DNA from: Macrolepiota albuminosa
Lineage: Eukaryota > Basidiomycota > Agaricomycetes > Agaricales > Agaricaceae
Direction: 5' to 3'
Assembly: GCA_027475525.1 (NCBI GenBank)
Contig: JAMWFC010000116.1
Location: forward strand, 2,851,826-2,915,825
Length of the DNA stretch: 64,000 nucleotides
Below the pieces are notes generated by a model that did no database searches, was not told where the DNA came from, and saw only the letters and a list, made by a program, of their open reading frames with translations. The position numbers were made by a program, and so were the translations under genes. Positions 34,173 through 46,298 of this stretch are shown here, one piece after another (within the stretch, counting starts at the first letter, position 1; each line of letters begins with the position of its first letter).

Positions 34173-36961
34173 CTATGTTCCCGCCTGTCGAGACAAAATG
34201 TAATCACTGAGGTCTTGCCAGCCTTGACTTTCACGTCAGAGAGACAGAAACCTTATACGGCAAAGTCACATACCTCCCCCGATTCGACACATGACCCTCT
34301 TTGTTGACGTCGTATCCTCTGCCCCTTTTCCAGGTCGCGTCAGAGTTGTCAGACGGAGAGTGAGCTCTTTTCGGCTAAGAGTGTTCGTAAAGGCGTATCT
34401 TGCTTTCATCTCCTCACCTGGCTTTGGTATTGTCCTCAGAGGCGGATCCAATCTCTCAATCACTAAACTGTGCATCGTTGAATTCGCAATTGCTGCAACC
34501 TCAGCATCGAGGGGATCTTTCGGGTTGCTTGGTACATATTCATGCATAGCAAAATTCTCCAGATTCAGGGCATAGACTCCAATACGCGACCCTGGCCTGG
34601 ATGATACACGACTCGCCGTGCTATCCTTGAAACTGGAGGGCGGGAGTTTGGTAGCTCCAGAAGGGCGAGCTCCCTTGCGTCCGGGCGTACCAGAAAAGAA
34701 TTCGATTCGTTGCACATTGGCTCGAAGAGTGCTTTCTGGCGTTTGTGCACGAACCGCGGAGCTTCTAAATGACATCGAAGACGATGGTCGTGATGGAGTA
34801 GAGAAATGCAGATTTGGGACTGGAATCATTGAACGGCTTGGAGGACGAGGTGGATGGCCCATAAAACCTGACGACATCATGCTCATTGTTGGAGATAATG
34901 CACGCTGCAAATCAGGGCTATCGCCTTCTTCGCTGTTTTCTAAACGACTCGAGGTGGTATGTAGCTGTTTTGAGGGTTGAGGTATATGACTGGGAGTCTT
35001 TGAACGCCCGCGAGGGGTCATACCAAGTCCCGGAGTAACACCACGAGGTCCAGCGGGAGTTTGCGCGCGAGAAGCAGGCCGAAAAATAGAGAAATGAGTT
35101 GGCTGGGAAGACTGAGTCGTAGATGTAGAAGTCACAGGCGACCAGGGTCTGGAAGATATCATTGACGCGCGAGAGGTACTCCGTCGGTATGCTGCCCCGA
35201 GTGGTGGGACGGGGGGTATATCACCTTTAACCGCGTATGTTCCAGTCGCTGAAGGAGGCCGCTTTGGTGGTGTGCCCTTGGAAGCTAACTCCGGCTCGAC
35301 CCTCGTAGAACTATTCCATCTTTGCTTGATTGGTGGAGTGATGCGCAATTTTACTATGCTGCTATCGGCCTTGACAACATGAGGTGAAGTGTCCGGGGTA
35401 AGGCTTTGACTATGCTTGTGTCCTGGCCGGTCTGGTGTGATAGGAGCGGCGGGTTGACTTCCACGTATAGAAGAGAAAAAGGAAGTCTTCTGCTGACGAA
35501 AGGCTGGAACAGGTTCAGAAGCAGGTTCACGTTTTCCGTTGTTCTTGTTGATGGAAAGTGGGGTCACAGGAGGAGGTTGATTCGTCCGTGTAATCTTTCG
35601 AGCGAACTTACGAAGAGGAGAAATCGAACTAGAGAATGTACTCGCAGAGCTTGATGCGCGGGAACCGTTCGAGGGCGTTGCGAGGTAGCCGTTCTTCGTC
35701 GATGTACTTGAGCCAATTTCACTCGGAGTTGCTTCTCCACTGTTGAGGAGTTGTCGCACATTCTCCATCTCCACGTCTGTTCTCGCAATCCGATCTCGTA
35801 GGTTCTTCCAACGTTGAGCGGATTCGGCATGCCTTCTCAATGTTTCACCATTCTTTGTAACACGGTCGTGTACACCTTTGTCGATGATTGCCAAGACCTT
35901 GGAGGTCGCTGGCATATAATGCCTACTCCAGGCTTTAGCGCCATATCCCAGAGATGGTTCTTATGACTTACTTCTTCTTCGCCTCGAAGGATTCCGATAA
36001 CGAGGCGAATACGTCTAACGTCAAAGTTGGCTTCGTGTCATTACGTTGGCTTGCTGATAACAAAGTTTGTAACTGGTGTGGGTCATCTACTCCGCGTCGG
36101 TGGATTTGCCATATGAAGTCCTGAATAGCAATCAAGTCTCACAGTCATTGATGGAAGTGGGAGAAAAGCTTACCTGACAACGATTGACGGCTTTTTCCAA
36201 GCTGGACATCATTCCGTCTGCTTGGTCTGTAACAGTCCTGAAAACTGTCAACCATTTGTCTTCTTTGAGCTCCTCCCTCAGAACGTCGCTATCATCGCGG
36301 ATTGTTTCCCATTCTGTCTGCAAGGTCGCACGTTTTCTGAGAAGAATTGCGTTGCCATTTGCATTGCCGTCTGACTGTAAAGTGGGAGTTGATGCAATTA
36401 GCAGAAGAGGTTCCAGAGACTCGTCGATGGATTTCATTCCTTTCTCAACGCTGTCGAGTTTTTCATCAAGGTTCATTAAGGATTGGTCGATGACATTGGC
36501 AGTACTTGTTGTGTCGCCTGAAGATTGGGATTTGTGTCGTAGTTCCTGTATCTCTGGAAATACTGCATAAGCTCTGCAGTTCGCGCTATAGGAAGTCTGT
36601 AGTACCGAAAATACGTGTCTGGATATCCGAAATAGAGAAGGAAAGTTCTGTCATGAGTGTTGAGACTGCCAGCAAACGTAAGTCTCTAGTAGTAGACGAT
36701 TAATACGAGGTTGAGAGTCAAGAACGTGACGTACTCTTGACTTCGCTGTTTCCCGTCCTTTTTCGTCAAAGAGTGTGTAATGGTAATATTGTCTATATCT
36801 TCTCAGCGAATACAAGGCGGCAGGACGGTTAAAGTCACACCTTCATCCTCTTGATTTGAAGAAGGATAATGTGACGAAACGGAACTCGCACTCAAACTCG
36901 ATGGCGAGGGCGGAAGGACCGATTCTGCCTTTGGCGAGGAGATAGAACTTGAAGACGTCAT
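34173..36961 (-). CDS. KAR9: KAR9-domain protein with C-terminal GAR (Gas2-related) domain
   Basis: Proposed ATG at 36961, TAG at 34173. A Ser-rich N-terminus precedes the KAR9 coiled-coil region: LYSLRRYRQYYHYTLFDEKG, FSISDIQTRIF, NLDEKLDSVEKGMKSIDE, DFIWQIHRRGVDDPHQLQTL and YMPATSKVLAIIDKGVHDRV. A long basic Ser/Pro-rich region follows. The last exon, read across the intron after CRIGGG, gives RIGGGWQDLSDYILSRQ, the core of a GAR microtubule-binding domain. Kar9 links microtubule plus ends to actin-based transport for spindle and nuclear positioning, relevant to dikaryotic hyphae. In exon 1 the reading passes from VTLTVLP to LYSLRRYR only with a one-base shift near 36822, so either a base is missing or an intron is unrecognised. 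Confidence 0.85.
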
Positions 36962-37279
36962 GAGAGAAAGAAAGAAGAAAGTTGAATATTGAATGATAAT
37001 GCTACTCTTGGAGGAACCGCCGATGTCACTGCCACTGGCCGAAAACGTCAAAAGAGCAGGGTGTAAGGCAGCGAACTAGGACACGACGCCGACGGTTCCT
37101 CTGAGTTGTGGACTGGGATTGCGCCCTGTGCGCGGCTGCAAAGGAATATGACCAGTCCAAACAGATGAGAATCAGAATGTGAAGTGGAGGCCTTTTGATC
37201 GACTGTGATAACTCATTACTTTATACATCAACAAATACTGTACATCGTTAGCAAAATGTCCTTTCAATAAAAAGACGGT

Positions 37280-40135
37280 CTAATCCGCAACGTCCATCGC
37301 GTCTGGATAAGCCAGTTCGTCAACATCTTCCATGTTCTCATCCTCTTGTTCCCTCATTCGCTGTTGTTTATGATCCTCCAGCCTTCGAATCGACATCACA
37401 TCAGCATCCTCGACCATCTTCATCCGCGATGACTTGTAGTCACACGGATCAACAGAGTTATGGAAGCCAGCAGACAATGACTCCAGGGCCCAGAGATTGA
37501 GTTTGTCGTCTCCCTCTACATTTTCTACATATTTCTCCAGCAGGGGATGAGACAAAATTCCAGGATAGTATCGCCCGCTAATAAAACTTAGAGAAAGGAC
37601 GGCCTCGTACCCTTCAGATAATATCGGGCGGAAGAAATAGCCTGTCGGAGCTTCGGGTAATGTATAGTATGAGCATGGAGGATGCGATTGCTGGACGGTT
37701 GGGGGCAGAGGACGAGGTACTGACTGTTGTGGTCGTGTGGTCATAGGTATATTGGATTCTGAATTAGAGTGTGGAGGGATGTGCGGATTAAGAGGCGATG
37801 GTGCGGGAACGAAGGTCATGGGAGTCACGCTTTCTTTGCTGCCACTGTCCAACATGGATTCCTCCCAATCTATGTCGGCCAACTCGTACAACATTCCACT
37901 TGCTCTGCACTCCTTCACCGTCGAGAACCCGTCGCTCCGTACTGCATCTACAACAAATAAACCGTCCAGCCTCATAAAAACTCCGCGAGAACCTGCTCCA
38001 TACTTTGTAATGTTAGTGTCTTTACCGGATTCCCTCAACATAGCCAGCGTCGACTTGCCAGGCCCTGATGGTGGATAGATATGTTCTGCTCCGCGAGGGG
38101 CAAGACATCCTCGCGGCATTTTAAGGCGTACAAATTCATTGGTCCAAATGCGCTCTGTGCCCCACCAGAGGCCCTGGAAGCGCATCTGCGTTGTTGGTGG
38201 CGAACTTGTACCGGGCGGAGTGGCCACCTTTCCGAGAATCCGTGCAGAGAGGCGTTGCGTCTCCGACAATGGCATGTCAGGGTTAACCCCAGATACATTG
38301 GGATAGTAGGTACCGTCAGGGTGAGGTTTGTGTCCCGAAGACGAGGATGGTCCGCTGGATACTGAAAAATGTGTTTGCGCGTTATGTTGCCCTGCTGCTT
38401 CGATAGCCGCTGATAAGGACGTCACAAGTGACGGTGCAGATTTCGGTCGTGGGGGAGTAGGAGTTGACAACACATCTTGACTTAGGTGGTATTCAAAAGA
38501 CCATTCATCGGTTAGGCACCAGAAATCAGAGAGCGTAGATCCCATTTCTAAAGCCATCGCGTAGGGGGAAACTGCGACCATTCATCGGTTAGGCACCAGA
38601 AATCAGAGAGCGTAGATCCCATTTCTAAAGCCATCGCGTAGGGGGAAACTGCTCGTCAAAACGTACACCACCTTCCTTAGGGCATGGATTGAACTTTGAC
38701 ATCGAGTTACGATCGAAATTGAGGCGTTCAACTGGGAAAGCTTTGAGCGCAGCAACGAGGTCAGATGAGGGGCTATGAGCCTGATAGGGTAAGACTTGAT
38801 TGTCAGAAACGAGGTATGTGTGATTAACAGCAAGCAACTGCATTTTGTACTCAGTGGATTGGGAAATACTCCAGGGTACGGTTTCAAATGTGTCATTAAC
38901 GGCTCCGTCTGGCGCCTTCCCGTTCTCCGGGGGAATTCCCGTTTCCACCGACGACTTGCGTGGAATAGGTCTGGTTTTCAGTTTAATTTCATCTACAAGG
39001 CCGGGCCAGAAATGAATTGCAGTATCGTTCGGGTGCGTGGAATAGGTCTGGTTTTCAGTTTAATTTCATCTACAAGGCCGGGCCAGAAATGAATTGCAGT
39101 ATCGTTCGGGCCTTGATTGGATGAGTCAGAGCGCACCATAAGAGTTCCCCTGTCCTAAACCATCGTCTGAGTTTCATCGATGTCTTGGAAGACACAGCTC
39201 TGAGATCTGAATTACACTCGGCCGGCATTGTGGCCTTGGGGTGGACATTCGGAGACTTTAACACAGGAATAGGTGCTTTTTGCACCGATGCATAGACTTT
39301 GTCACGATCGCGCTTTGCCGCTACTTCATGCACAGTCTTCGGTCGTCCGGGTCTGGAACGTGAGGTTGAAGGTGAACTGTGACTGATGCGCATGATACCA
39401 GGAGCATGGGATGCAGTGACTTCTCTCTGAGGCAACTTCTTACAGTATTTGCAGAGGCACTGCGACATGTCCTCCGCGAGATTTTGATAGAGCCAGATTG
39501 CATGCGGAATAAATTCGTTCACAGAACGATACCGTCGGTGGATGCCACCTAGAGAAAAATGAGAGGACATTCAATACGAGTTAGATGAAATTCGTTCACA
39601 GAACGATACCGTCGGTGGATGCCACCTAGAGAAAAATGAGAGGACATTCAATACGAGTTAGATGAAGCATCACCATAGAGATATACATCATGTCTTGGAC
39701 TATCTGCAGGTCCCTTATGATGGTCAAAGAAGGCGTATCCTGTTGGCCAGTTCCTCAGGATATAAGAAGGGCTGGCTATAAAGACACATCAATAATGTGG
39801 ATGAAACATGTAGGCGCCAAACTGACCCGGCATACCAGTCGCCACCGCAATCCCACGTGCAACTTCAAGTCGCCACTTCATCGTTTGAGGATGATCAAGA
39901 GCTAATGGTTGCATGTAGTTGACTTCACCAGAGCTGTCGACTACTCGCGTGGTATTGGTTGGCCATCTCGACGGGTTGCCGTCCGACCTGACAAAGTCAA
40001 TAAACTGAGGATTTTTGGGCATTTCTACCGTCTTTTCTGATATTCTTCGCGCTGACATTCCGACCTGACAAAGTCAATAAACTGAGGATTTTTGGGCATT
40101 TCTACCGTCTTTTCTGATATTCTTCGCGCTGACAT
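37280..40135 (-). CDS. clr2: Clr2-like transcription-silencing protein
   Basis: Stop at 37280; the first recognised coding segment starts at 40135 (MSARRISEKTVEMPKN), and an earlier exon beginning at 40303 (MGSAFSTFERFKAVRKK) is possible. The N-terminal Clr2 silencing region shows SRWPTNTTRVVDSSGEVNYM, then GIHRRYRSVNEFIPHAIWLY and LCKYCKK. The middle has WFRTGELLWCALTHPIKG, AIHFWPGLVDEIKLKTRP and ADLVAALKAFPVERL-like segments. The C-terminal Clr2 domain has MRFQGLWWGTERIWTNEFVR, HIYPPSGPG, RGVFMRLDGLFVVDAV and GRYYPGILSHPLLEKYV. Fission yeast Clr2 is part of the SHREC histone deacetylase complex that silences heterochromatin. Four 77-bp duplications disturb the frame; without them the segments join. 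Confidence 0.85.
38499..38652. repeat. 77-bp perfect tandem duplication 18
   Basis: Copies 38499-38575 and 38576-38652 are identical. In clr2; duplicates the segment coding for MALEMGSTLSDFWCLTDEW. Confidence 0.95.
38957..39110. repeat. 77-bp perfect tandem duplication 19
   Basis: Copies 38957-39033 and 39034-39110 are identical. In clr2; duplicates the segment coding for FWPGLVDEIKLKTRPIP. Confidence 0.95.
39511..39664. repeat. 77-bp perfect tandem duplication 20
   Basis: Copies 39511-39587 and 39588-39664 are identical. In clr2; duplicates the exon start coding for GIHRRYRSVNEF and its splice acceptor. Confidence 0.95.
39982..40135. repeat. 77-bp perfect tandem duplication 21
   Basis: Copies 39982-40058 and 40059-40135 are identical. 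In clr2; duplicates the putative translation start and the following 24 codons. Confidence 0.95.
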
Positions 40136-40737
40136 TCTGGACACCGCTTTGAGAGAGAAGATTATCGTTGTCTGGAAGTCAAGCAAGGTCATACACGTGA
40201 TGAAGGAAATGTAACAACAACACCAAATAGAAGAATTTTACTTATTTGAGATTTCTTTCGCACCGCTTTGAATCTTTCAAATGTACTGAATGCAGAACCC
40301 ATGGTGAGTTGCGGGACGGGAGACACTCCGTTGGATGATTATTACAATGACCTCTTTTATCTTTGCATATTTCCCATCGCTTTCTTGTTGACGCCGTGAC
40401 ATTATCTACGTCTTGCACTTGTCTTAATGTGCATGAACGTTAAACTACGCGGCCAAATCGATTGTTCGTCCCCGCAGATCGCCTACCCTTCGCATATTTC
40501 AGGATGGCGTTTTGAAGGGGTCGCATAGTTTGATACTTTATATACTTACTCGATTATTAATTTTGAACTTGGAAAATATTCATGATGGTTCAGGAAGCGC
40601 TGGTGTGATTACGTATATGACGAGTGACGCAGCTTAGTTGTCCTTTCTTGACACAATAAACTCGGCCTGCCGGACAGGTATTTAGAAACATACCGCTATC
40701 TATTCACCACCACACGACCTCCCAATATTTATCAGCG
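40136..40737. promoter_or_regulatory. Divergent promoter region clr2/sterol acyltransferase
   Basis: About 600 bp between divergent genes. May contain a short first clr2 exon at 40250-40303. No specific binding site recognised. Confidence 0.4.
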
Positions 40738-43034
40738 ATGTCCTATCCTACGCCGACAGCTGTTCCGCCCTCAGTTGTTTCTCGCACGAGCAGCGGAGGT
40801 TTCAAGACCTCTGGAGGGACTCTCTACGTGTCCAAGCCTTATCGATCCAGGTCGTCAAAGAAATTGCGTGCGTTGATTACATTTGCGCCCCGCAAATCCC
40901 ACTTTGATAGTACGAACGAGCTGTCTGGTGAAAATGAGTTTCGAGTAGGTTTTGCTCCCTTCTTTGCACTCGATTCATGCCACAGTAACTACAGGGCTTC
41001 TTCTCGTTATTTTGGATATCTATCTTTATCTTCACGGTGCGCGTGTATGTCCGCGGCATCGAGTCCAATGGTCGCCCACTCAACCTTGCTTTTGCGACCA
41101 TGATATCTCAAGATTTGTTAACGCTCGCTATCAGTGATGCGGTCCTAGTCCTGAGTACGAGTATATGTGTCCCCTTTGCATTCGCTTTGAAAAAACGGTG
41201 GATCAACTACTATTGGACCGGCATGGTCATGCAGCACATTTACCAAACGTCAGTTCTCGTCGCTGCAATCATATGGACGTTTAATCGGTAAGTCAGAGAA
41301 CGTTAATCCATGTCTGTAACACTGACATTGCATTGTAGGAAGTGGCCTTGGGTCCAGTCCGGCTTCTTGACTCTGCATTCACTCGTGAGACAACCTCTCC
41401 ACTTGGTCATGACCGGACGTTGAAGTTAATATTATTAGGTCATGATTATGAAGATGCACTCTTACATGACCGTCAATGGTCATCTTCAACGATCGGAAAT
41501 GCAAAGTGAAGCGGTGCTCGAGAAACTTCATCAGGCTACTGATTCTGTTGGTGGCTGGGAAGCTGCCTCGAGGGATGCGATGGTTCACCGCCTGGAAGCG
41601 GAGCCTGCGGCACACATTGGTGCCCTGTCCTCTGAGCATACGCCCGCACCGGGGACTCCCGATGTTCCCGGAGGCTCTACATCGTCATATACCGACGTGG
41701 CTACTGCGATAGCCCTCCGTCGACGTCTTGCCAAAGTATCTGAGACCACCGAGGGTAATATCTCGGTCACAGACATTCAGGCAGAAAAGCGTGATGCACA
41801 CGCGAGTACTCACCTCGTACCTCACGTATTGGCTGACCATCCAGATGAGCAGATCGCTGAATTGGCGAGAGAATACTCTGACTTGCAGAGCGAGTTAACG
41901 AGCCCTGGACCTTTGTATGTGACGTGGCCAAATAATATCACTTTTAAGAATTTTGCTGTCTACCAACTAATCCCAACCCTTGTTTACGAGCTGGAATATC
42001 CACGGACAGAAAGGTACTGCCCAAGTTTTTTGGAACAGAACTCTGGTCGATGACGTCACGCGTAGGATCCGGCCAATTTACGTGTTTGAGAAGACGGTGG
42101 GCTCGTAACTTCTATGACTATGTAGCTTTGACTGAAATTGCGGCTTAGGTTGCCACTTTTGGAACGTTTGCGCTTCTTTACACCGTGACGGAAACTTTTA
42201 TACTACCCTACACACCTACGCCCAATTCATCAATCCTACGGCTGCTGCTCGATCTCGCATTACCATTTATGATCGCGTATCTCCTGCTTTTCTTTATTAT
42301 CTTTGGTCAGTTGCCTTTATCTTTCTTGATGTTTGTTGTTTCAACGCCCAATAGAGTGCATATGTAACGCATTTGCAGAACTTTCTTAGTGAGTGGTTTC
42401 CGATTATACGTAGCCTCGTTGTTCTGATCAGAATAGCTTTGCTGATCGCCAGTTCTATGAAGATTGGGTAAGCACTAGATCTTGATCTCCGACTTCTATT
42501 GTCTAACGGAGCGCAACAGTATGGAGGCTTTCCGAACATCATAGTCGCTGACATTAATCTTGAAAACTCAGGTGGAATTCAATCTCTTGGGACGAATTCT
42601 CCAGGAAATGGAACAAGCCTGTGCACGCCTTCCTGTTGCGGCATGTCTATGCTCCGACCATCTTGGGCTATGGCGTTTCAAGGACATGGGCTATGTTTTT
42701 TACGTTCTTGCTGAGCGCTTGTGTCCATGAACTCGTCATGGTTGTTGTGACAAAGAAGTTCAGGTGTGTTAAAAGAATCTCATGGTTGACTCCACAGATT
42801 AATGTTCATGCTCTGTACAGGTTTTACCTTTTTGTCCTTCAAGTGAGCCTTGTTTCTTGCATAGAAGCATGCGGTGTTCCTTAACTGTCATAATGGTAGA
42901 TTGTGCAATTGCCAATGATTGTCGTGAGTCGAATACCGGCAGTGAAACGTAACAGACTATTGGGCAATATTATATTCTGGCTTGGTTTGTATGCTGGCTT
43001 TCCTTTGCTATGTGTAGCCTACGTTGCCTATTGA
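40738..43034 (+). CDS. ARE2: Sterol O-acyltransferase (ACAT/MBOAT family)
   Basis: ATG at 40738, TGA at 43034. A cytosolic N-terminus is followed by multiple membrane spans. Family signatures: GFFSLFWISIFIFTVRVYV, MVMQHIYQTSVLVAA, HSLVMIMKMHSYM, YELEYPRTERIRPIYVFEK, the FYEDWWNS motif (FYxDWWN, about 42450-42570) and SACVHELVMVV, which carries the catalytic His. These residues identify the ACAT branch of MBOATs, which esterifies sterols with fatty acyl-CoA in the ER for storage in lipid droplets. The long loop between early spans (about 41500-41900) is acidic and Ser/Thr-rich. About ten exons, with clean introns. Its presence with ERG4 in one window is coincidental as far as the sequence shows. 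Confidence 0.92.
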
Positions 43035-43131
43035 GCTACCCTTCACTGCTCTGCATAGTGTATCTAGTTCAATATTGGTCATGGAAAAATTGAGTAGAAG
43101 AAGGCAGTGGATAATGAACTCTATGATACTG

Positions 43132-44310
43132 TTATACGACGCCCAACTTGCCTAATGCAACTGCTGTTGCGCGTCTCCTCTTGTTGCCCCTCCTAATTTC
43201 ATTCAAGTCATTATCAATATCGGCATCCTTGCAAGGACCTAGTTGGTACAGGCTCTTTCCTAATTGCCCGATGACGTGCTGGCCGCCTCCACCATTGCCT
43301 TTGTGCCTCCGCCTACCTCCCGCTCCACTTGTACCGCCGCCCTGGGGTGCTGATGGCGCAGTAGAGCTTGTGAGAGGTAATGGGAAGGGCGAAGGCAGTT
43401 CATCGACAGAGAGGGAGTGCGGATTGAGAAATGGGCCAGAGGTGATGGGAAGCGAGGATATTATGCCAGTTTGGGGAGCGGAAGCATTAGGTCCAAGAGG
43501 TGTCGGTGGCGGGGATGTGCCGAGTTTGTTTCGTAGTTTGCGGGTGATATGTTGGCGCGACGAGGAGTCCATGGCGGCGTCTGTAGAACGTTGAATTTGT
43601 ATACAGATTGTTGTGGAAGAACAATAGAGTACCTGTTGTGCCCTCGCCCTCCTTCTCTTCACGAGCGCGCCTTCGTCTCTCTTCAATGCCCTCCAATAGG
43701 CGCTCCCTCACACGCTCGCGTCCTTTCCGCCATTCTTCTTCAACACGCTCACGCTCCTCATCATACGCATTCTGCGCACATTCGAGCCCGTGCCGTTCTT
43801 CCCATTCTGCCTGTGCAAGCAGCGCGCCGCGCTCTAGGGTGAGTGGCAGCAGTCTGAGGTTAAAAGATGGGACATTCTCAGGATGTGTGGCCAACTGCGC
43901 CATGGTTGCATGAAGAACAGAAATTGTCTCGTGCACATGGCGGCCGCTGCGATGTAGTTGTGATGTGTACATGTCAACGCAAAAAAAAGAACTCACTCGT
44001 CCCGCCGATCACTCATCTCCTTGCCCAATTTCCCCGCTAGCTCTCTCCGTCTTTTTTCTTTCTTCCCATCATCGATCGTGCCTACAGAATTATGGGTGCT
44101 CGTCACGATTTTAAAATGGAATTTCTTACTATGATGTGAGATGTGTATTCGTGAACTGCTTGCTTGTGTGTGATGGCTCTGGTGAGTATAGATTTCAGGG
44201 GCTCCAGACCCCGATGGTTGTTTGAAATGAGTGCTTGAGTGCGACGACTGTATGTGGTGGGACGAGGAGGAATAGGAGAGAGGAAATAGACCTGGCTGAG
44301 GAGGCGGCAT
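43132..44310 (-). CDS. SDS3: Sds3-like subunit of histone deacetylase complex
   Basis: ATG at 44310, TAA at 43132, about three exons. The N-terminus is Ser/His-rich (MPPPQPGLFPLSYSSSS). The Sds3-like helical region includes EKRRRELAGKLGKEMSDRRD, TMAQLATHPENVPSFNLRLL, LERGALLAQAEWEERHGLE and AYDEERERVEEEWRKGRERV, ending in EGIEERRRRAREEKEG. The C-terminus is Pro/Gly-rich and basic (GRRRHKGN, GNKRRRATAVALGKLG). Sds3 and animal BRMS1/SUDS3 are scaffolds of the Sin3-Rpd3 histone deacetylase complex in the nucleus. Assignment rests on the acidic and basic coiled-coil pattern and the order of segments. Confidence 0.7.
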
Positions 44311-44394
44311 GATTGTTGCTTGGTGCAGTGAGGCTCTCGGAGGAGGTCACGGATCAGCACTGTTCCGACACCGGATAACGGAGCCATTATTGTA

Positions 44395-44486
44395 GCCCGC
44401 CTAGCTCAATCGGATAGAGCGTCAGACTCTTAGCTAGTGTAGGCGGTGTGATCTGAAGGCTGCGAGTTCGACCCTCGCGGTGGGCT
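44395..44486 (+). tRNA. tRNA-Lys(CTT) with 18-nt intron
   Basis: Acceptor stem GCCCGCC (44395-44401) pairs with GGTGGGC (44479-44485, one G-U). D-arm GCTC...GAGC. Anticodon stem TCAGA/TCTGA around loop C-T-CTT-A-A, giving anticodon CTT. The loop is interrupted after position 37 by an 18-nt intron (44433-44450), the canonical place for nuclear tRNA introns. T-arm GCGAG-TTCGACC-CTCGC. Internal promoter boxes A and B are present as part of the D- and T-arms. It sits 84 bp upstream of the SDS3 start, on the other strand. Confidence 0.96.
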
Positions 44487-44558
44487 AGTAATTGATTTTT
44501 TTGCCAAGGTATTATTGGTGTTGTCCGTCCTGGGTCAATCCATTGCACCACAATTCTA

Positions 44559-46298
44559 TTAATACACACTGTACGATCGTACTTTAGAGAACCAAAACGG
44601 TCGCTCGTTTTTCAACGCAACTGGATTCACATCCCCAGTCTCAAGACGTACAGAATTGTATGCCAAAATGTTCATCTTGTTCCACCGACCAAGTGGCCGC
44701 GAGATGAGATCAAGTGTCATGACGAATGTGTATCGGTTTGCTTCTCTGCCATCGGAGTAATGTACAGATGATGTCAGTGGCTGGTCTGTTGGAAGAGGAT
44801 AACGACCACTGGCGTCGAGGAGATTGGTAATTTGAATTGTATTCTCCGTTAAGCTCCAGGTTCCAATGTAGAATCCCTATGGCATTATGTAAAAAGACAG
44901 AAGACGTCGTACATGGTAGCCAATCACCTTCATACGAAGTGTAGGCTTCAAAAGGGGTATAACTTGCTGTGGTGCGAATTCTTCATTGGCAAGCAAGGAA
45001 AGTACTTGGCCGTTAGGGTAGAAACGGCTAAGGAATCGTTGAATGCCTTCTTGATTGTGAAGTTCAGACTACTTACAGGTATCGGTGGTAGGTGATCAAA
45101 TGATTTATCTGTGGGTATATGAGATTCGAGTATGGACCTTCTGGGTGAGACCTACAGTCACCCAGGAGTTATCACTCAGGCCAGGACGACTGAAGAGTTA
45201 GAATCAGCAATCGTATTAGGCACCCCATCATCCGGCCTACACATAATGGCACGTCGCAATGTACACGCCGTCCATACGAACTCGAGGGTGTTCAATATAG
45301 ACACGTCTATAGTCATATAGATATCGCTCCAAAACCGAAATTAATTGCTCATCCTGAGTGATTTGTGGTGGCCTATAGGTTGCGTCGACCAGCTCTCTAT
45401 GTAAGCAATGAGCCATGACCTACGGTACTCACGGTGGGGAAGTACCTCCAAAGCAATGTATCCAAAGCAATGACGCGTGCCTTGCGGCACACGGAGGCAA
45501 AACGCTCGATCGAAGTGGTGTCAAGCTTCCGAAGGAACATGACCAAAAGTTCTTCAGGAACCTTTTGTAAGTGTACAGGCTCCTCTTCAATCTCAGGTAC
45601 GAACGAGAGATCATCTGGGAAACCAGCAAGTATGAGGGCCAAGGCTTTATTCGTGACTTTGATCGCAGAAGCACCGGCACGGGATTTTACAGATAAGGCA
45701 GCTTGCGCTTTTGCCGTCAGCCCTTCTAGAGAATCGTCGGCAACAGGAGCAGTAGACTTCTGCAGTGAATTCTTTTGAGCTGCTGCAATTGAGGTAAGCG
45801 CTTCCTCGCGGTGGTAAATCTGATCCACATGCGGGTCCTGCAGAATGAATGAGCAAGACTTAACTTTGTCTACCAGGATTCGAACAGAGATACCATGCGA
45901 AATGCCTGGCGATATAGCAGAAGTGCATCATCAAAATCTCCGGTTTGTTCACGTTGTACAGCACGACGATATACGTTAAGAGCAGAATTGAGCTTCTGTG
46001 AAAGTGGGGTGGCAGCCAGATAGATCGACGGAGCACAGTTGCTAGAAGCGCTAGCTATGACCTGGGATGAGGAGCCTATAGCCTTTGAGAGCGTTGTTGG
46101 GATGTTTGATGTTTGAGCAGCCGTCTTACTCGAACTCTGGTGTGCACTAACTATTTCTCCTGCGTTGTTTCTAGCAGGGGTGGATGTACCTGAGGTAGCA
46201 GCAGCGGCTCTTCTGCCTCGCAACTCAGCCAACCATTCTCGCCTGAACCTCTCGAGCTCGCTGGGCTCCTCAGGAGAAATCGAGGAGGTTGATTGCAT
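44559..46298 (-). CDS. FBXO9: F-box protein, FBXO9/Hrt3-like
   Basis: ATG at 46298, TAA at 44559. The N-terminus is Ser/Ala-rich. A helical repeat follows (LNSALNVYRRAVQREQTG, FDDALLLYRQAFRM), then an F-box (KVPEELLVMFLRKLDTTSIE, RFASVCRKARVIALDTLLWR). The C-terminal FBXO9 region has RRVYIEHPRVRMDGVYIATC, GFYIGTWSLTENTIQITNL and YTFVMTLDLISRPLGRWNKM. F-box proteins are substrate receptors of SCF ubiquitin ligases; the yeast member is Hrt3. Several short introns. Shares a 146-bp promoter with the J-protein gene. Confidence 0.9.

Noticed and set aside
45132..45320. Open frame on the plus strand within FBXO9
   Set aside because: Antisense to the conserved C-terminal FBXO9 exons.
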